Assembly (NCBI GenBank): GCA_009823505.1
Contig: VZQC01009528.1
Coordinates: 85,215-149,214, forward strand
DNA from: Rhizomys pruinosus
Taxonomy: Eukaryota > Chordata > Mammalia > Rodentia > Spalacidae
DNA length: 64,000 nt
Reading direction: 5' to 3'
This document shows, in pieces, positions 47,201 through 56,854 of this stretch. Position 1 is the stretch's first letter. The number at the start of each line of letters is the position of its first letter. The notes below the pieces were generated by a model. It did no database searches and was not told where the DNA came from. It worked only from the letters and a program-made list of their open reading frames with translations. The position numbers and the translations under genes were made by a program.

Positions 47201-47590
47201 TATTTTTTCTTCATGAAATTCATTTATGAATGTAATGTTTTTTTTATCCAATCCACCACCAATTCCTCCACAATAACTCCACTATTTTTCCCTCCCAAAC
47301 TCATGTGTTTGTGAAAACCAACAGGGTCTAATTTGTACAAGTATCTGCATGCATTGAGGAACATATTCTAAAATAAAGGCAACAGACTTCCCCTTTCTCA
47401 TCATCTATCAGCTGCTATTCAGGTGGTATTTGATTTCATTAGTCTCCCTTCTCTATCTATGGTCTAATTTTGTCTGGCTTGAATTCATGGTGATAGTACC
47501 CTTAGAGCTGCTTCACGTTTCATGTGTACATCACTCCTATCTCCCCTGAAACAAATATTGTTTTAACTGGGAGGTAATTAACAATTATTG
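44264..47590. repeat. End of unit C and OR-less duplication remnant (unit D)
   Basis: 44,264-44,960 continues the sequence upstream of OR-C (compare 28,995-29,700). From about 45,070 the sequence is collinear with 20,620-23,300 and 30,000-32,180, the start of a fourth unit. It stops near 'gggaggtaatta' (47,590), before the part that would hold the shared SINE and an OR gene. No gene was found here; the 60-codon frame at 46,129 has no supporting feature. Confidence 0.82.
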
Positions 47591-47599
47591 TTTTAACAT

Positions 47600-48035
47600 T
47601 AACACTACTCCATTGTGTTAATGTATAACATTGTCCTTATCCATTCATCAGCTGAGGGACAATTAGGCTGCTTCCAGCTCTTAGTTATTGTGAAAAAGCA
47701 GCTATAAATATGGATGTGAGCCTATCTCTGCTATAGGATGAATCCTTTGGGTGGCAGCAGGAGTGATAATTTTGGGCCAAAGGGTAGGTTAATTTTTAGT
47801 CTCTTAAGAGTTCTTCACACAGCTTTCCATAGGAGGTTGCACATGTTTGCATTCCCACCAGCAGTGAATGAGTGTTCCCCTTTCTACACACCCTCTCCAG
47901 CATTTGGTATCATATGTTTTCTTGACCATAGACACTCTTACCATGTAGGATAAACTCTTAAAGTTTTTTAGTTTGCATTTCCCTGATTACTAACAATGTT
48001 GAACAAGTTTTAATATATTTCTTTTAATGTGCCTT
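47600..48035 (-). mobile_element. Old L1 ORF2 3'-region fragment
   Basis: Reverse L1 C-terminal ORF2: 'ccattcatcagctgagggacaa', 'cctctccagcatttggtat', 'gtttgcatttccctgattac'. It is more diverged than the other L1 pieces, so probably an older subfamily. It truncates duplication unit D. Confidence 0.85.
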
Positions 48036-48277
48036 CTGTTTTTTTAATTTTTTATTTATTTATTCTCATTTATTATTTTATGTGTATGAGTGTACTGTCT
48101 GCATGTAAGTAGGTGCACCTGTGTCGTGTGATGATGCACCCTCAGAAGAGGGTATTCGATTCCCCTGGAATGGAGTTAAAGATGCTTCTTAACTGCCATG
48201 TGGGTGCTGGGAATCAAACCCGGGTCCTTTGCAAGAGCAGTCGGCACTCCCAACTGCTGAGCCATCTCTCCAGCCCC
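48036..48277 (-). mobile_element. B2 SINE
   Basis: Reverse B2 with 'tgtgtatgagtgtactgtctg' and 'gggtgctgggaatcaaacccggg', ending 'gccatctctccagcccc'. It lies within the old L1 fragment, which resumes as 'ttaagatatttctcagc'. About 25 bp of the doubled 'attccagg' block are lacking. Confidence 0.9.
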
Positions 48278-48331
48278 TTAAGATATTTCTCAGCTATTTT
48301 TACTTCTTCTCTTTTTTTTTTTTAACTGCTT

Positions 48332-48492
48332 TTTTTTTTAACATTTTTTTATTGATGCTTTGTGCATTTCATACATCATTTTCCAATTCAGTTCAGGCAT
48401 ATTTCCCTTTCCCTTCCCCCCCACCCCCACCCCAACCGAGATCATGCATTCTGCCATAACTGTCCTGCATATTTTTCTCAGTTTTTTTTTTT
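48332..48492 (-). mobile_element. L1 3' UTR fragment
   Basis: 'ttttttattgatgctttgtgcatttcatacatc', then the C-rich tract 'ccccccacccccacccc', is the reverse L1 3' UTR. It resembles the fragment at 4,034-4,366. Confidence 0.85.
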
Positions 48493-48499
48493 CATCTTT

Positions 48500-49520
48500 T
48501 AGCTACAAAACGAGCCTTCCATTTGACCCAGTCATACCACTCCTGGGTATATACCCACAAGACACTTCTTACTGCAAAGATACAGGCACAGCTATGTTTA
48601 TTGCAGCTCTGTTCACAATAGCAAAAAGCTGGAACCAGCCCAGGTGCCCCTCAACTGACGAGTGGATAGAGAAAATGTGGTACATGTATACAATGGAGTT
48701 CTATGCAGCGGTAAAGAGGGACAACATCATGAACTTTGCAGGTAAATGGATGGAGCTAGAAGACATTATGTTAAGTGAAGTAACACAGTCCCAGAAAAAC
48801 AAACGATAAATGGTGTCCCTCATATGTGGATGCTAGTACCAATAACCCAGATATAAATATTTCTCGTGGAGAGAGATGCATAGTAAAAGAACAACAGCAG
48901 AAAGACTGCATCAGAAAATGGACCGAAATGGTGAATTGGGAAGGGGGGAGGGGTGGGTGAGGGACACGGGTGTATACTCGATTAATGCATATTTAATTGA
49001 CGTGAGTTCAACAAGTACCCAGTTTTGCCTAGACACTGTCTACAGGATACATGGTGTTTTAGGACTTAGTAAAAGTAAATATGTGTATATTAAACAACAT
49101 TGGTTTACAGACTCTGATAAAAACGGTAATGCATCCGAGTTAAATGGAGATATAAATCTCTGTTGTCCACATTTGTTTTACATAAAATTTGTAGAGCAAT
49201 AACTCTGGGATTGGCACATACAAATGTTCTCTATAGTCTCTCTGTTGTACAGTATCACCTTGTAACATTCTCTTTAAGATGATTTAACATAAAAATTAAG
49301 TTTGCTCCCCAAGTTAATCATATATAGCCACCCAAAACAACATGGGAAATCTGAGCCTTGATTCCACCCTATAGTTATGTATAATACAACTGTCCTCTGG
49401 AGACTCATGGGTTAAAAAAAAAAGGGGGGGGTACAGATAGACACAAAACCTTCTCGTCAAAAACCTTGCAATTCAAATCTTAAAACTAACTATGGGAAAA
49501 GATTTGTGTGTTCCAACAGG
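48500..49520 (+). mobile_element. L1 ORF2 3' end running directly into repeat R (copy 3)
   Basis: 48,500-48,809 encodes the intact last ~100 codons of ORF2 (…SEVTQSQKNKR). After about 170 bp of L1-type 3' UTR with a G-rich tract (48,935-48,965), the sequence passes without a poly(A) into R at about 48,978 and continues to 49,520. The 108-codon frame 48,876-49,202 spans the junction. The same L1-tract-to-R order is seen on the reverse strand at about 38,400-38,340. Here R is cut at 49,520, where a minus-strand L1 begins. Confidence 0.8.
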
Positions 49521-50586
49521 ATACACCCATAACTTCTTCTCTTAAGAAGTCTCTGTTCAGATCTTTTGCCCATCATTTAATTGAATCATTTGTTTTCTTG
49601 GTCCTTTGTTTTGTTTTTTTGAGTAATTTATGTACTCTGGATGTTAAACCTCTGTCAGATCTGTCACTAGTGAAGATATTTTTTACCACTCTGTGGGTTT
49701 TCTCTTCACTTCTTTGATTGTTTCTTTCACTGTACAGAAGCTTTGTAGTTTAATGAGTTCTCACTGGTTGACTGTTGACCTAGTCCCTGTGCAACTACTG
49801 TCTGATACAGAAAGTCTTTTCTTACGACTATATTTTGAAGGTTACTGCCAATGTTTTCTTCTATCATTTTCAGAGTTTCAGGTTTCACACTGAAGTCATT
49901 GATCCACTTGGAGTTGATTTTTGTACAGGGTGAAAGGTCGGGCTTTACTTTCATTCTTCTACTAGAACCTTTTGCTGAGGATCCTGTCTTGCCTGCATTG
50001 AGTCTTCTTGGCCCTTTGTCAAATATCAGATGGCTGAAATTGCACGTACTCAAGTTTGGGTGTGCAAATTTTGTTTTATTTTTCTACAGGTCTATTTTTG
50101 CACTAGTACCATGCTAATTTTATGACTATAGCACCTTATTACTGTTTGAAATCTGGTATAGTAACCCCACCTGCATTACTCTTTTTGCTCAGGATCGAGT
50201 TAGCTATCTGGGGTCTTTTGTTATTCAATATGAATTTTAGGATTTTTTTTTCTATTTCTGTGAAGAAAGTCGTGGGGATTTTGGTTGGTATTACATTCAA
50301 TCTATATATTACTTTGGGTAGTATGGTCATTTTTACTATATTAATTCTTCCAATCCATGAACATAGGAGATCCTTCCATTTTCTGGTTTCTTCTTCAATA
50401 TCCTTCTTTAAAGATTTAAAAATTTCATTGTATATATCTATCATATTTGCACAGGGTTTTTTTTTTTTTTCAGAGATATCCTTTTTGAATAGGATGGTCT
50501 GAATGGGATGGTTTCCATGTTCTCCTTCTCTAATTGCTAGTTATTGGCATATACAAAGGCTACTGACCTTTTTTGTAGATTAATTT

Positions 50587-50862
50587 TGTAACTATTCTTT
50601 TTTAAATTTTATTTTATTTTATTTTATTTCTATGTGTATGAATGTACTGTCCGCATGTAGGTTTGTGCACCCGTGTCGTGCAATGCTGTCGAGGTCAGAA
50701 GAGGGTGTTGGATTCCCCTGGAACTGGAGTTCTCCTGGAATTGGAGTTACAGACGGTTCTCAGTCACCATGTGGGTGCTGGGGATCGAACCCAAGTCCTC
50801 TGCAAGAGCAGCCAGTGCTCTTTACTGCTAGGCTTTCTCTCCAGCCCATGTAACTATTCTTT
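50587..50862 (-). mobile_element. B2 SINE with target-site duplication
   Basis: The body (50,601-50,848) is in reverse orientation with a (ttta)n tail and ends 'ctttctctccagccca'. It is flanked by tgtaactattcttt (50,587-50,600 and 50,849-50,862). Confidence 0.95.
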
Positions 50863-51025
50863 AAAAGTACACTAAAGCATGAATAAATTACCAATGTAAG
50901 TCAAGCATGTTAAGTTATATATCTTTTAACCCACATGCAAATTTACTATTTAATTGTGAATCCCTAAATGTGTTTTGCAATTAGCTTACCATTTTTTACA
51001 GACTTTGTAAATTTGCTGTATTAGC
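50863..51025 (+). mobile_element. Probable L1 3' UTR fragment
   Basis: 'gtgaatccctaaatgtg…caattagcttacca…cagactttgtaa' resembles the L1 3' UTR seen at 40,915-40,970, on the opposite strand to the surrounding L1. Confidence 0.5.
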
Positions 51026-51405
51026 TCCCAGCAGGCATGAAAAGCCATGTTTAGCTACCCAGAAGCCCACCCCTGGGCCTTCAGATCTGCCTCAGCTCCC
51101 GGCAGATCCTGCACAGCTCCCAGCGGCTCCTGCTCCCACTCCTGACAGACCCCGTGGTACAACCCAGGCTAGGCAAGCCCATGCAGGTAAGTGGAACCAG
51201 GCAGAGCTCAAGCAAACATCAGAGCAGCTCAGCCCCTGCCGGCCAGCCCAGACACTTACAGCCAGCCCAGAGAACTGGGAGACACACATCACATGGTACA
51301 AGGCTCAAGCTGACCTGACTATTAATATGTCCTTGGCCTCAGGAGAAGCCTCAAACTAGAAGGCCGAGAAGTAGCTTGTCCTTCCAGTACAAAAAAGAAA
51401 AAAAA
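51026..51405 (+). other. GC-rich block ending in an A-rich tract, origin unknown
   Basis: About 380 bp that is markedly richer in C and G than everything around it ('cagctcccggcagatcctg', 'ccggccagcccag'). It is followed by 'acaaaaaagaaaaaaaaaa' at 51,390-51,409. It lies between parts of an L1. The A-tail suggests a retrocopy (processed transcript or L1 5' UTR piece). I recognise neither a protein nor a known SINE in it. Confidence 0.5.
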
Positions 51406-52343
51406 AAGTTTTCTGGTGGAGGTTTTTAGCATCCCTTAGGTAAATATATCATATCATCTGCAAAAAGGGATTGCTTGACTTCCTCTTTTCCAATTAGTAC
51501 TCTTTAATTTCCCTGTCTTGTTTTATTGCCCTACCAAACATTTCAAGCACTACATTGAAGAGGAGTGGTGATAGTGGAGAGTCTTGCCAAGTTCCTGCCA
51601 TTAAGGTGCATGCTTCTAACTTTTCTCCATTTAGAATGATGATGGATGTGGGTTTCTTGTACATGACTTCGATTACACTAAGGAATGATCCATCCAGTCT
51701 AATTCCCTCTAGGACTTTAAGCATGAAGGGATACTGTATTTTGTCAAAGACTTTTTCTGCATCGATTGGGATGACCTTGTGGTTTGTGTTTTTCAGTCCA
51801 TTTATGTGTTTTACGATATTTATAGATTTATGTATGTTGAACCATCCTTGCATCTCTGGTATGAATCCAACATGGTCATGATGGATGATCTTATTTATAT
51901 GGGTATCTATGTGGTTTGCAAGTATTCTGTTCGGAATTTTTGCATCTGTGTTTGTTAATGAGATGGGTCTATAATTTTCTTTTTTGGGTGTATCTTTGCC
52001 TGGTTTTGGTATTAGAGTGATGCTGGTTTCATAGAAGGAATTTGGGAGATTCCCTTCTGTTTTTATCCTTCTGAACAGTTTTAGAAGTAATCTTCAATTT
52101 CTTCAAATATTATGGGTCTGTTTAAACTGCCAATCTCTTCTTGGTTAAATTTTGTTGTTTCTCAGGATTTCAAATATTCATTCATTTCTCTTAGGTTTCA
52201 AATTTAGTAGAGCATAGGTTTTTGAAGTATTCCCATATGATTGTCTGGATTTTTTTCATTGTATGCTGTGATGTTTCCCCTATCATGACAAAATCAATGG
52301 ATTTGGAGTTGCTCTTTCTTTCTTTTGGTTAACTGGGCTAAAG

Positions 52344-52577
52344 GCCTGTATTTTATTGTACAATACCATTTTTGTAGCCTACGTGCAAGAAAAGTATGAA
52401 ACTCAAATATTGTCACCAACCATCTGTGATGAACTAAAAAAAAAGCCATTTGAAGAAACTGATAGATGTCTTTAGCATACTCTTTAGCATATAGTTCAAA
52501 TAAATTAGTTACATGTGTACTACTGAAATCTCTTTCTACCCCTCTTGCATTTGAAATAAAATCTTAGTGCACCAAGA
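52344..52577. other. AT-rich spacer between opposite-strand L1 pieces
   Basis: No recognised feature. It separates a minus-strand L1 from a plus-strand L1 that covers a later part of ORF2, so it might be a remnant of the pre-insertion sequence. Confidence 0.4.
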
Positions 52578-53725
52578 TTTTCTTCACAGGCTTGGAAAAT
52601 GAAGTCCTTAATTTCATTTGGAAAAACAAAAGACCCCAAATAGCCAAAACAACCTCGAGTGAAAAGACCAATACAGGGGGAACTCTATACCAGACTTCAA
52701 ACTATACTACAGGGCTATAGTCATAAAAACAGCTTGGTACTGGCACTAAAACAGACCTGTTGAACAATGAAACAAAACTGAAGATCCAAACTTGAGCACA
52801 TACAATTCCAGCCACCTCATATTTGACAAGGAGGCCAAGAAGACACAATGGAGGAAAGACAGCATCTTCAGCAAGTGGTGTTGGCAAAACTGGATCACCA
52901 CTTGTAGAAGAATGAAATTAAACCCCTACCTCTTGCCCTGTACAAAAGTCAACTCCAGATGGATTAAAGACCTCAACCGGAAACCCCAAACCCTGAAGGG
53001 GATAGAGGAAAAAGTTGGCAACAACATACAAGACACAATAGGCGAGAAAAGACTTCCTAAATTAAGAGAGCAGCTGCACAAGAATAAGGTTGACAATTGA
53101 CAATGGACCTCATTAAACTCAAAAAGCTTCTGCACAATAAAAAAAACATAGAGGAAGTGAAGATAAACCCACAGAGTGGGAGGAAACCTTGTACCATGTG
53201 ATGTGAGTCTACCATTCTCCTGCGTCTGCAAGTGGTCTGGTTGCCCTGCAGGGCGAGCTGCTCGATGTTTGCTGAGCGGCCTAATTCCCATACTGCATGG
53301 CTTGGCCTAGCCCAAATCCAAATCCTATCAACTGACCAATGATGACAAATTGTGGTGCACTACAACAATGACCACTCAGCGTAAATGAAAGAAAGATGAA
53401 TTTTGCAGTAAATGGATGGAAACTCAAAGCCATTATGATAAGTAGTAAAAAGTCCCAGAAACAAGCAGTGAATTTCTCCCTCACATCGAATGCTTAACAT
53501 AAAATCGCCCAGATGAACGGCAAGCTGAACAAAATTATGTTAAATTTCTGTTTATCTGAAAAGCAACTATGTTGTATAGTTATATGTAACATCTCTTATT
53601 TGATCCACAACTCTTAAACTCTGTAATTAATTGTATATGAAAGTTGAAAATATGCTATTCATGATTTATAGTAATATAGAAATTAACAGGAGGAAAATGT
53701 GAATCCTAACAAAAAAGAGAAGTAA
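52578..53725 (+). mobile_element. L1 C-terminal ORF2 and 3' UTR with a replaced segment
   Basis: 'cttcacaggcttggaaaatg' opens the late ORF2. A frame of 102 codons persists at 52,792-53,100. At about 53,195 L1 similarity stops. A stretch of about 180 bp (53,195-53,375, 'ctggttgccctgcagggcg') is not L1-like. L1 resumes at about 53,380 ('gaaagaaagatg') into the 3' UTR and 'aatatagaaattaacaggagg'. About 500 bp of ORF2 are absent. Confidence 0.8.
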
Positions 53726-53944
53726 GGAGACATTGAATCTGAATGCCCCATGGGGTTCTGGAGAAGCCTTGTGAAGATAAGAGATAAGACAAAAATTAGA
53801 GAATCCTGAATAGAAACATGGACTGTGTGTAAATAGTTATTGCAAGATTGACTCATTATCTAATACGTGTTAGATATTAATAAGAGAAGCAAATTGGATT
53901 GAACTATATAGAAAATCTTTATTAACATTTAAGAAAATATTTGA
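53726..53944. other. AT-rich spacer, nothing recognised
   Basis: No gene or repeat that I can support. Confidence 0.4.
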
Positions 53945-54085
53945 ATCACAGGTGCACACTGTAAATCCCAAGCAGTTAGGAGGGCCGAGGCAGATTGGTC
54001 TCTGTGATTTCAAGGCCAGCACAGTCTACATAACGTGCGTTCCAAGCTACTTAGGCTGCACAAAGAACCCGTCTCAAAAAGACTA
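53945..54085 (+). mobile_element. Old B1 SINE
   Basis: Diverged B1: 'aaatcccaagcagttaggaggg', 'ctctgtgatttcaaggccagc', 'cgtctcaaaaag'. A (TA)n tract follows at 54,088-54,104. The stretch 54,105-54,310 shows nothing further. Confidence 0.8.
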
Positions 54086-54309
54086 TAATATATATATATA
54101 TATAATCAAAAATTATTCTAAAAATCAAAAATTAAATTAAATATTGCAAAGATGCATGAAGATACCTAGAAGGAGGAAAAGAGAGGGTAAGACAATAAGA
54201 CAAAGATAAATATTTCATGTTTGTTTTCTTTCATGTGCAGAATCTAGACCTAAATATGTAGTGAGGGAGAGTGAAGGACAGTAGGTAGAGACTAATGAAG
54301 GCAAAGTGA

Positions 54310-54871
54310 TATGGATGTGTAGGAATGAAACTTTGCCTGGCTTGAGGAAAGAACTTGTAAAACCTATCCTGAAAAACCCCCGAGAATTATCTGATATCTC
54401 TGCGGGCGCTTCAGTTGTCTGTGTGGGTTATCTGTAGCTCCGGAAGGTCTGGGATATTACAATGTTTTCTAGCTTCACCTATCTCTGCAAATTTCCAGGA
54501 CTGGCTAGCCCCTTCCCTTGAGCATTGAGCAAAAATGTCACCTCTAATTTACCTGTTGCACAAACAGGAACTCTGCAGCCCCCGATTAGAGCCAAAGTGG
54601 CTCACCATCGTTTCTGCCTGCCCCCCACTTCCTTGCCCAGAGCACAGTAACTTTGGGTATATAAGCACACTATTGGCATGAATAAAGGGACAGCCTATTC
54701 TCCAGGACCTCTTCCTCTGAGTCCGTGTCTGTATGTCTGTCCTTGTCTTCCTTGTCTTTCTATTCCCCACCGCCCGCCTCCCCTCTCCTTGCCAGAGCTA
54801 AGCTGAGAGATTGTCTGCCTGCAGGCAGGGGACAGCATTGAAGCTTGCAGGGAGAGAACAGCATGTGGATG
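54310..54871 (+). mobile_element. Solo LTR with target-site duplication
   Basis: The LTR (54,318-54,863, 546 bp) starts tgtaggaatg and ends gaacagca. It holds TATA 'gggtatataagc' (about 54,655), a polyadenylation signal 'gaataaaggg' (about 54,680) and a CT-rich 3' part. The flanks are tatggatg (54,310-54,317) and tgtggatg (54,864-54,871), 6-8 bp with the last six identical. A 6-bp duplication is typical of class II (beta-like) endogenous retroviruses. No internal genes remain. Confidence 0.88.
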
Positions 54872-55383
54872 TAGGTCACCTGTGTATAAAGGACTCTTCA
54901 GACGACAATAAACTCCTACATGGATGTAGCTGAATATCACAATAGAGCTCATGAATTTTCACACTGAAAACATAAATGTAATATGAAATAACAAAAAAAT
55001 AAAATATCATCTCACTCTGATAAGGCTGGCTAGGATGATGAAAACAAATGATATCAAATGCTGGAGAGGTTGTAGGGATAGGGGAACACACATCCACTGC
55101 TCTTGGGAATGTAAACTCATACAACCATTATAGAAAGCAGTATGGAGAACTCTGAAGAGACTCAAAATGAGCTTACCACCTGATGCAGCCATACCACTCT
55201 TGGGTGTATACCCACAAGACTCATCTTACTGCAAAGATGCATGCACAGTCATTTTCACTGCCACTCTCTTCATAATAGCAAAGAGTTGGAACCACCCCAA
55301 ATGGCCCTCAAAAATGAGTGGATAGAGAAAATGTGGTACATCTACACAATGGAGTTCAATGCAGCTGTAAAGAAAGATGACAT

Positions 55384-55753
55384 TGAGATCTGAGATCTCC
55401 CAAGACCAGCTGAAGTGAAGGTAGATGGGTAGGAGCTGGGTGCTTCACCAAGGCTGATTGTTGTTTGACTTAATCTAGTTAATCCAGTTGTCTTTGGCTT
55501 AATTGGCTTTTGTGGCTGTGGGGGCAGAGTTATCCTCCCAGCTGGTATAAAAGGTAGGGTTGTGTGAGTCTTGAGATCTGAGATCTCCCAAGACCAGCTG
55601 AATTGCAGGTACGGGGGCATGGGCTAAAAAGCACACCCCCACCCCCCACACCCTGCCACCTGGAATTACGAAGGCATCTAAAAAAGACAAGCAAAGCAAG
55701 CCTTCAACACAGGAAAGGGGCAGGATAATCCCACACCAAGCTCTACCAACCCT
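55384..55753 (+). promoter_or_regulatory. L1 5' UTR with TATA-bearing monomer
   Basis: The opening 'tgagatctgagatctccc' recurs at 55,572, 188 bp downstream, giving one complete monomer and a partial second of about 45 bp. A TATA box (tataaaa, 55,546-55,552) near the end of the first monomer lies 26 bp before the second monomer's start. A tether with 'acacccccaccccccacacc' then leads to ORF1. This is the likely RNA polymerase II promoter of this L1 family. Confidence 0.75.
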
Positions 55754-56813
55754 ATGGAAGATTCCTACAGTGGGATTCCCCTGGGGATGGCCCAGGACAC
55801 AGATATCAGAAACACAATTGGGAACATACTTAAAGAACTACAAGATTATAAAGATCAAATCAAAGAATTAGGAAAAGAGAATGAAGAACTCAAGAAGGAC
55901 CTAGAGAGAGAGAATGACAAACTCCAGAAGGAAGCAAAAACACTGAAAAGATCCCATGCTGAAAAAGATAAGGAAACCAACCAGTAAAGCAAAGAGCTAC
56001 AGGAAGAGATTGAGATGCTCCAAAAGGAAGTAGAAATACTAAAGAAATCAGAAGAGGAAATGAAAAAGGAAATCAAACACTCATCCAATCAAGAGGAAAG
56101 GAATGGGAAAAAGCCTCAGAAGCAGAATGGAGGAAGCAGAACAAAGAATATCAGACCTGGAAGATAACACAGAACAACTAAAAACCTCAAGGAAAGATTA
56201 TGAAAAATTTAAAAATACACAAAAATGGAACAACCAGGAGCTGTGGGACACTATGAAAAGATCAAACCTCCGCATCATAGGAATAGAGGAAGGAGAAGAA
56301 TCCCAAGAGAATGGTATTGATCAGATCTTCAACAGAATAATAGATGAAAACTTCCCCAAACTAAAAAAAGACAAACCAATACCAATACAAGAAGCACATA
56401 GAACTCCAAACAGACAAGATCAGAAAAGAAATTCTCCACGCCACATCATAGTTAAAATGCTAGACACCCAAAACAAAGACAAAATCCTTAAAGCCACAAG
56501 AGAAAAACAACAAGTGACCTATAAGGGGAAACCTATCAGAATTACAACTGACTTCTCAATGCAAACTATGAAAGCAAGAAGAACCTGGAGCAAAGCATTC
56601 CCAGTGTTAAGGGACAATAGATGCCAACCCAGGTTACTATACCCAGCAAAAATGTCAATTATAGTTGAAGGAGAGAGAAAAACCTTCCATGACATAAACA
56701 AGTTGAAAGAATACATGTCCGGAAAACCAACCCTTCAGAGAATACTTGAAGCAATTCAAAGAACAGAAGAAAGGAGCAACCAACCCCAGGCACCTAGAAA
56801 GAGAAATCAATAA
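55754..56813 (+). pseudogene. L1 ORF1 (RNA-binding chaperone), broken
   Basis: Encodes the L1 ORF1 protein, which coats L1 RNA as a trimer. The start codon at 55,754 opens a coiled-coil-like, E/K/L-rich N-terminal part that ends at a stop at 55,985. A frameshift near 56,100 then moves to the frame 56,103-56,813 (236 codons). That frame holds the rest of the coiled coil, the RRM-like region and the C-terminal domain with the typical 'YPAKMS' segment. Total length would be normal for a rodent ORF1 (about 350 codons). Confidence 0.9.
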
Positions 56814-56854
56814 AAGCATAACTGCAGAAGTAGAAACCTAAACCAAAACCGCAA

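Larger units (their letters stand above)
49521..52343 (-). mobile_element. L1 ORF2, minus strand, interrupted by B2 and a GC-rich insert
   Basis: Read on the minus strand from 52,343: the region before RT, the RT palm with frame 51,494-51,853, a foreign block at 50,863-51,405, then later RT (frame 50,139-50,444) and the C-terminal region (frame 49,727-50,053). At the left it ends abruptly against R at 49,520 with no 3' UTR. ORF2 has several stops and frameshifts. Confidence 0.87.

Noticed and set aside
44980..47590. A fourth OR gene in unit D
   Set aside because: The collinear sequence ends before the segment that holds the OR in the other units. No OR motif (GIPGLE, MAFDRY, NPLVYG) is found there on either strand.
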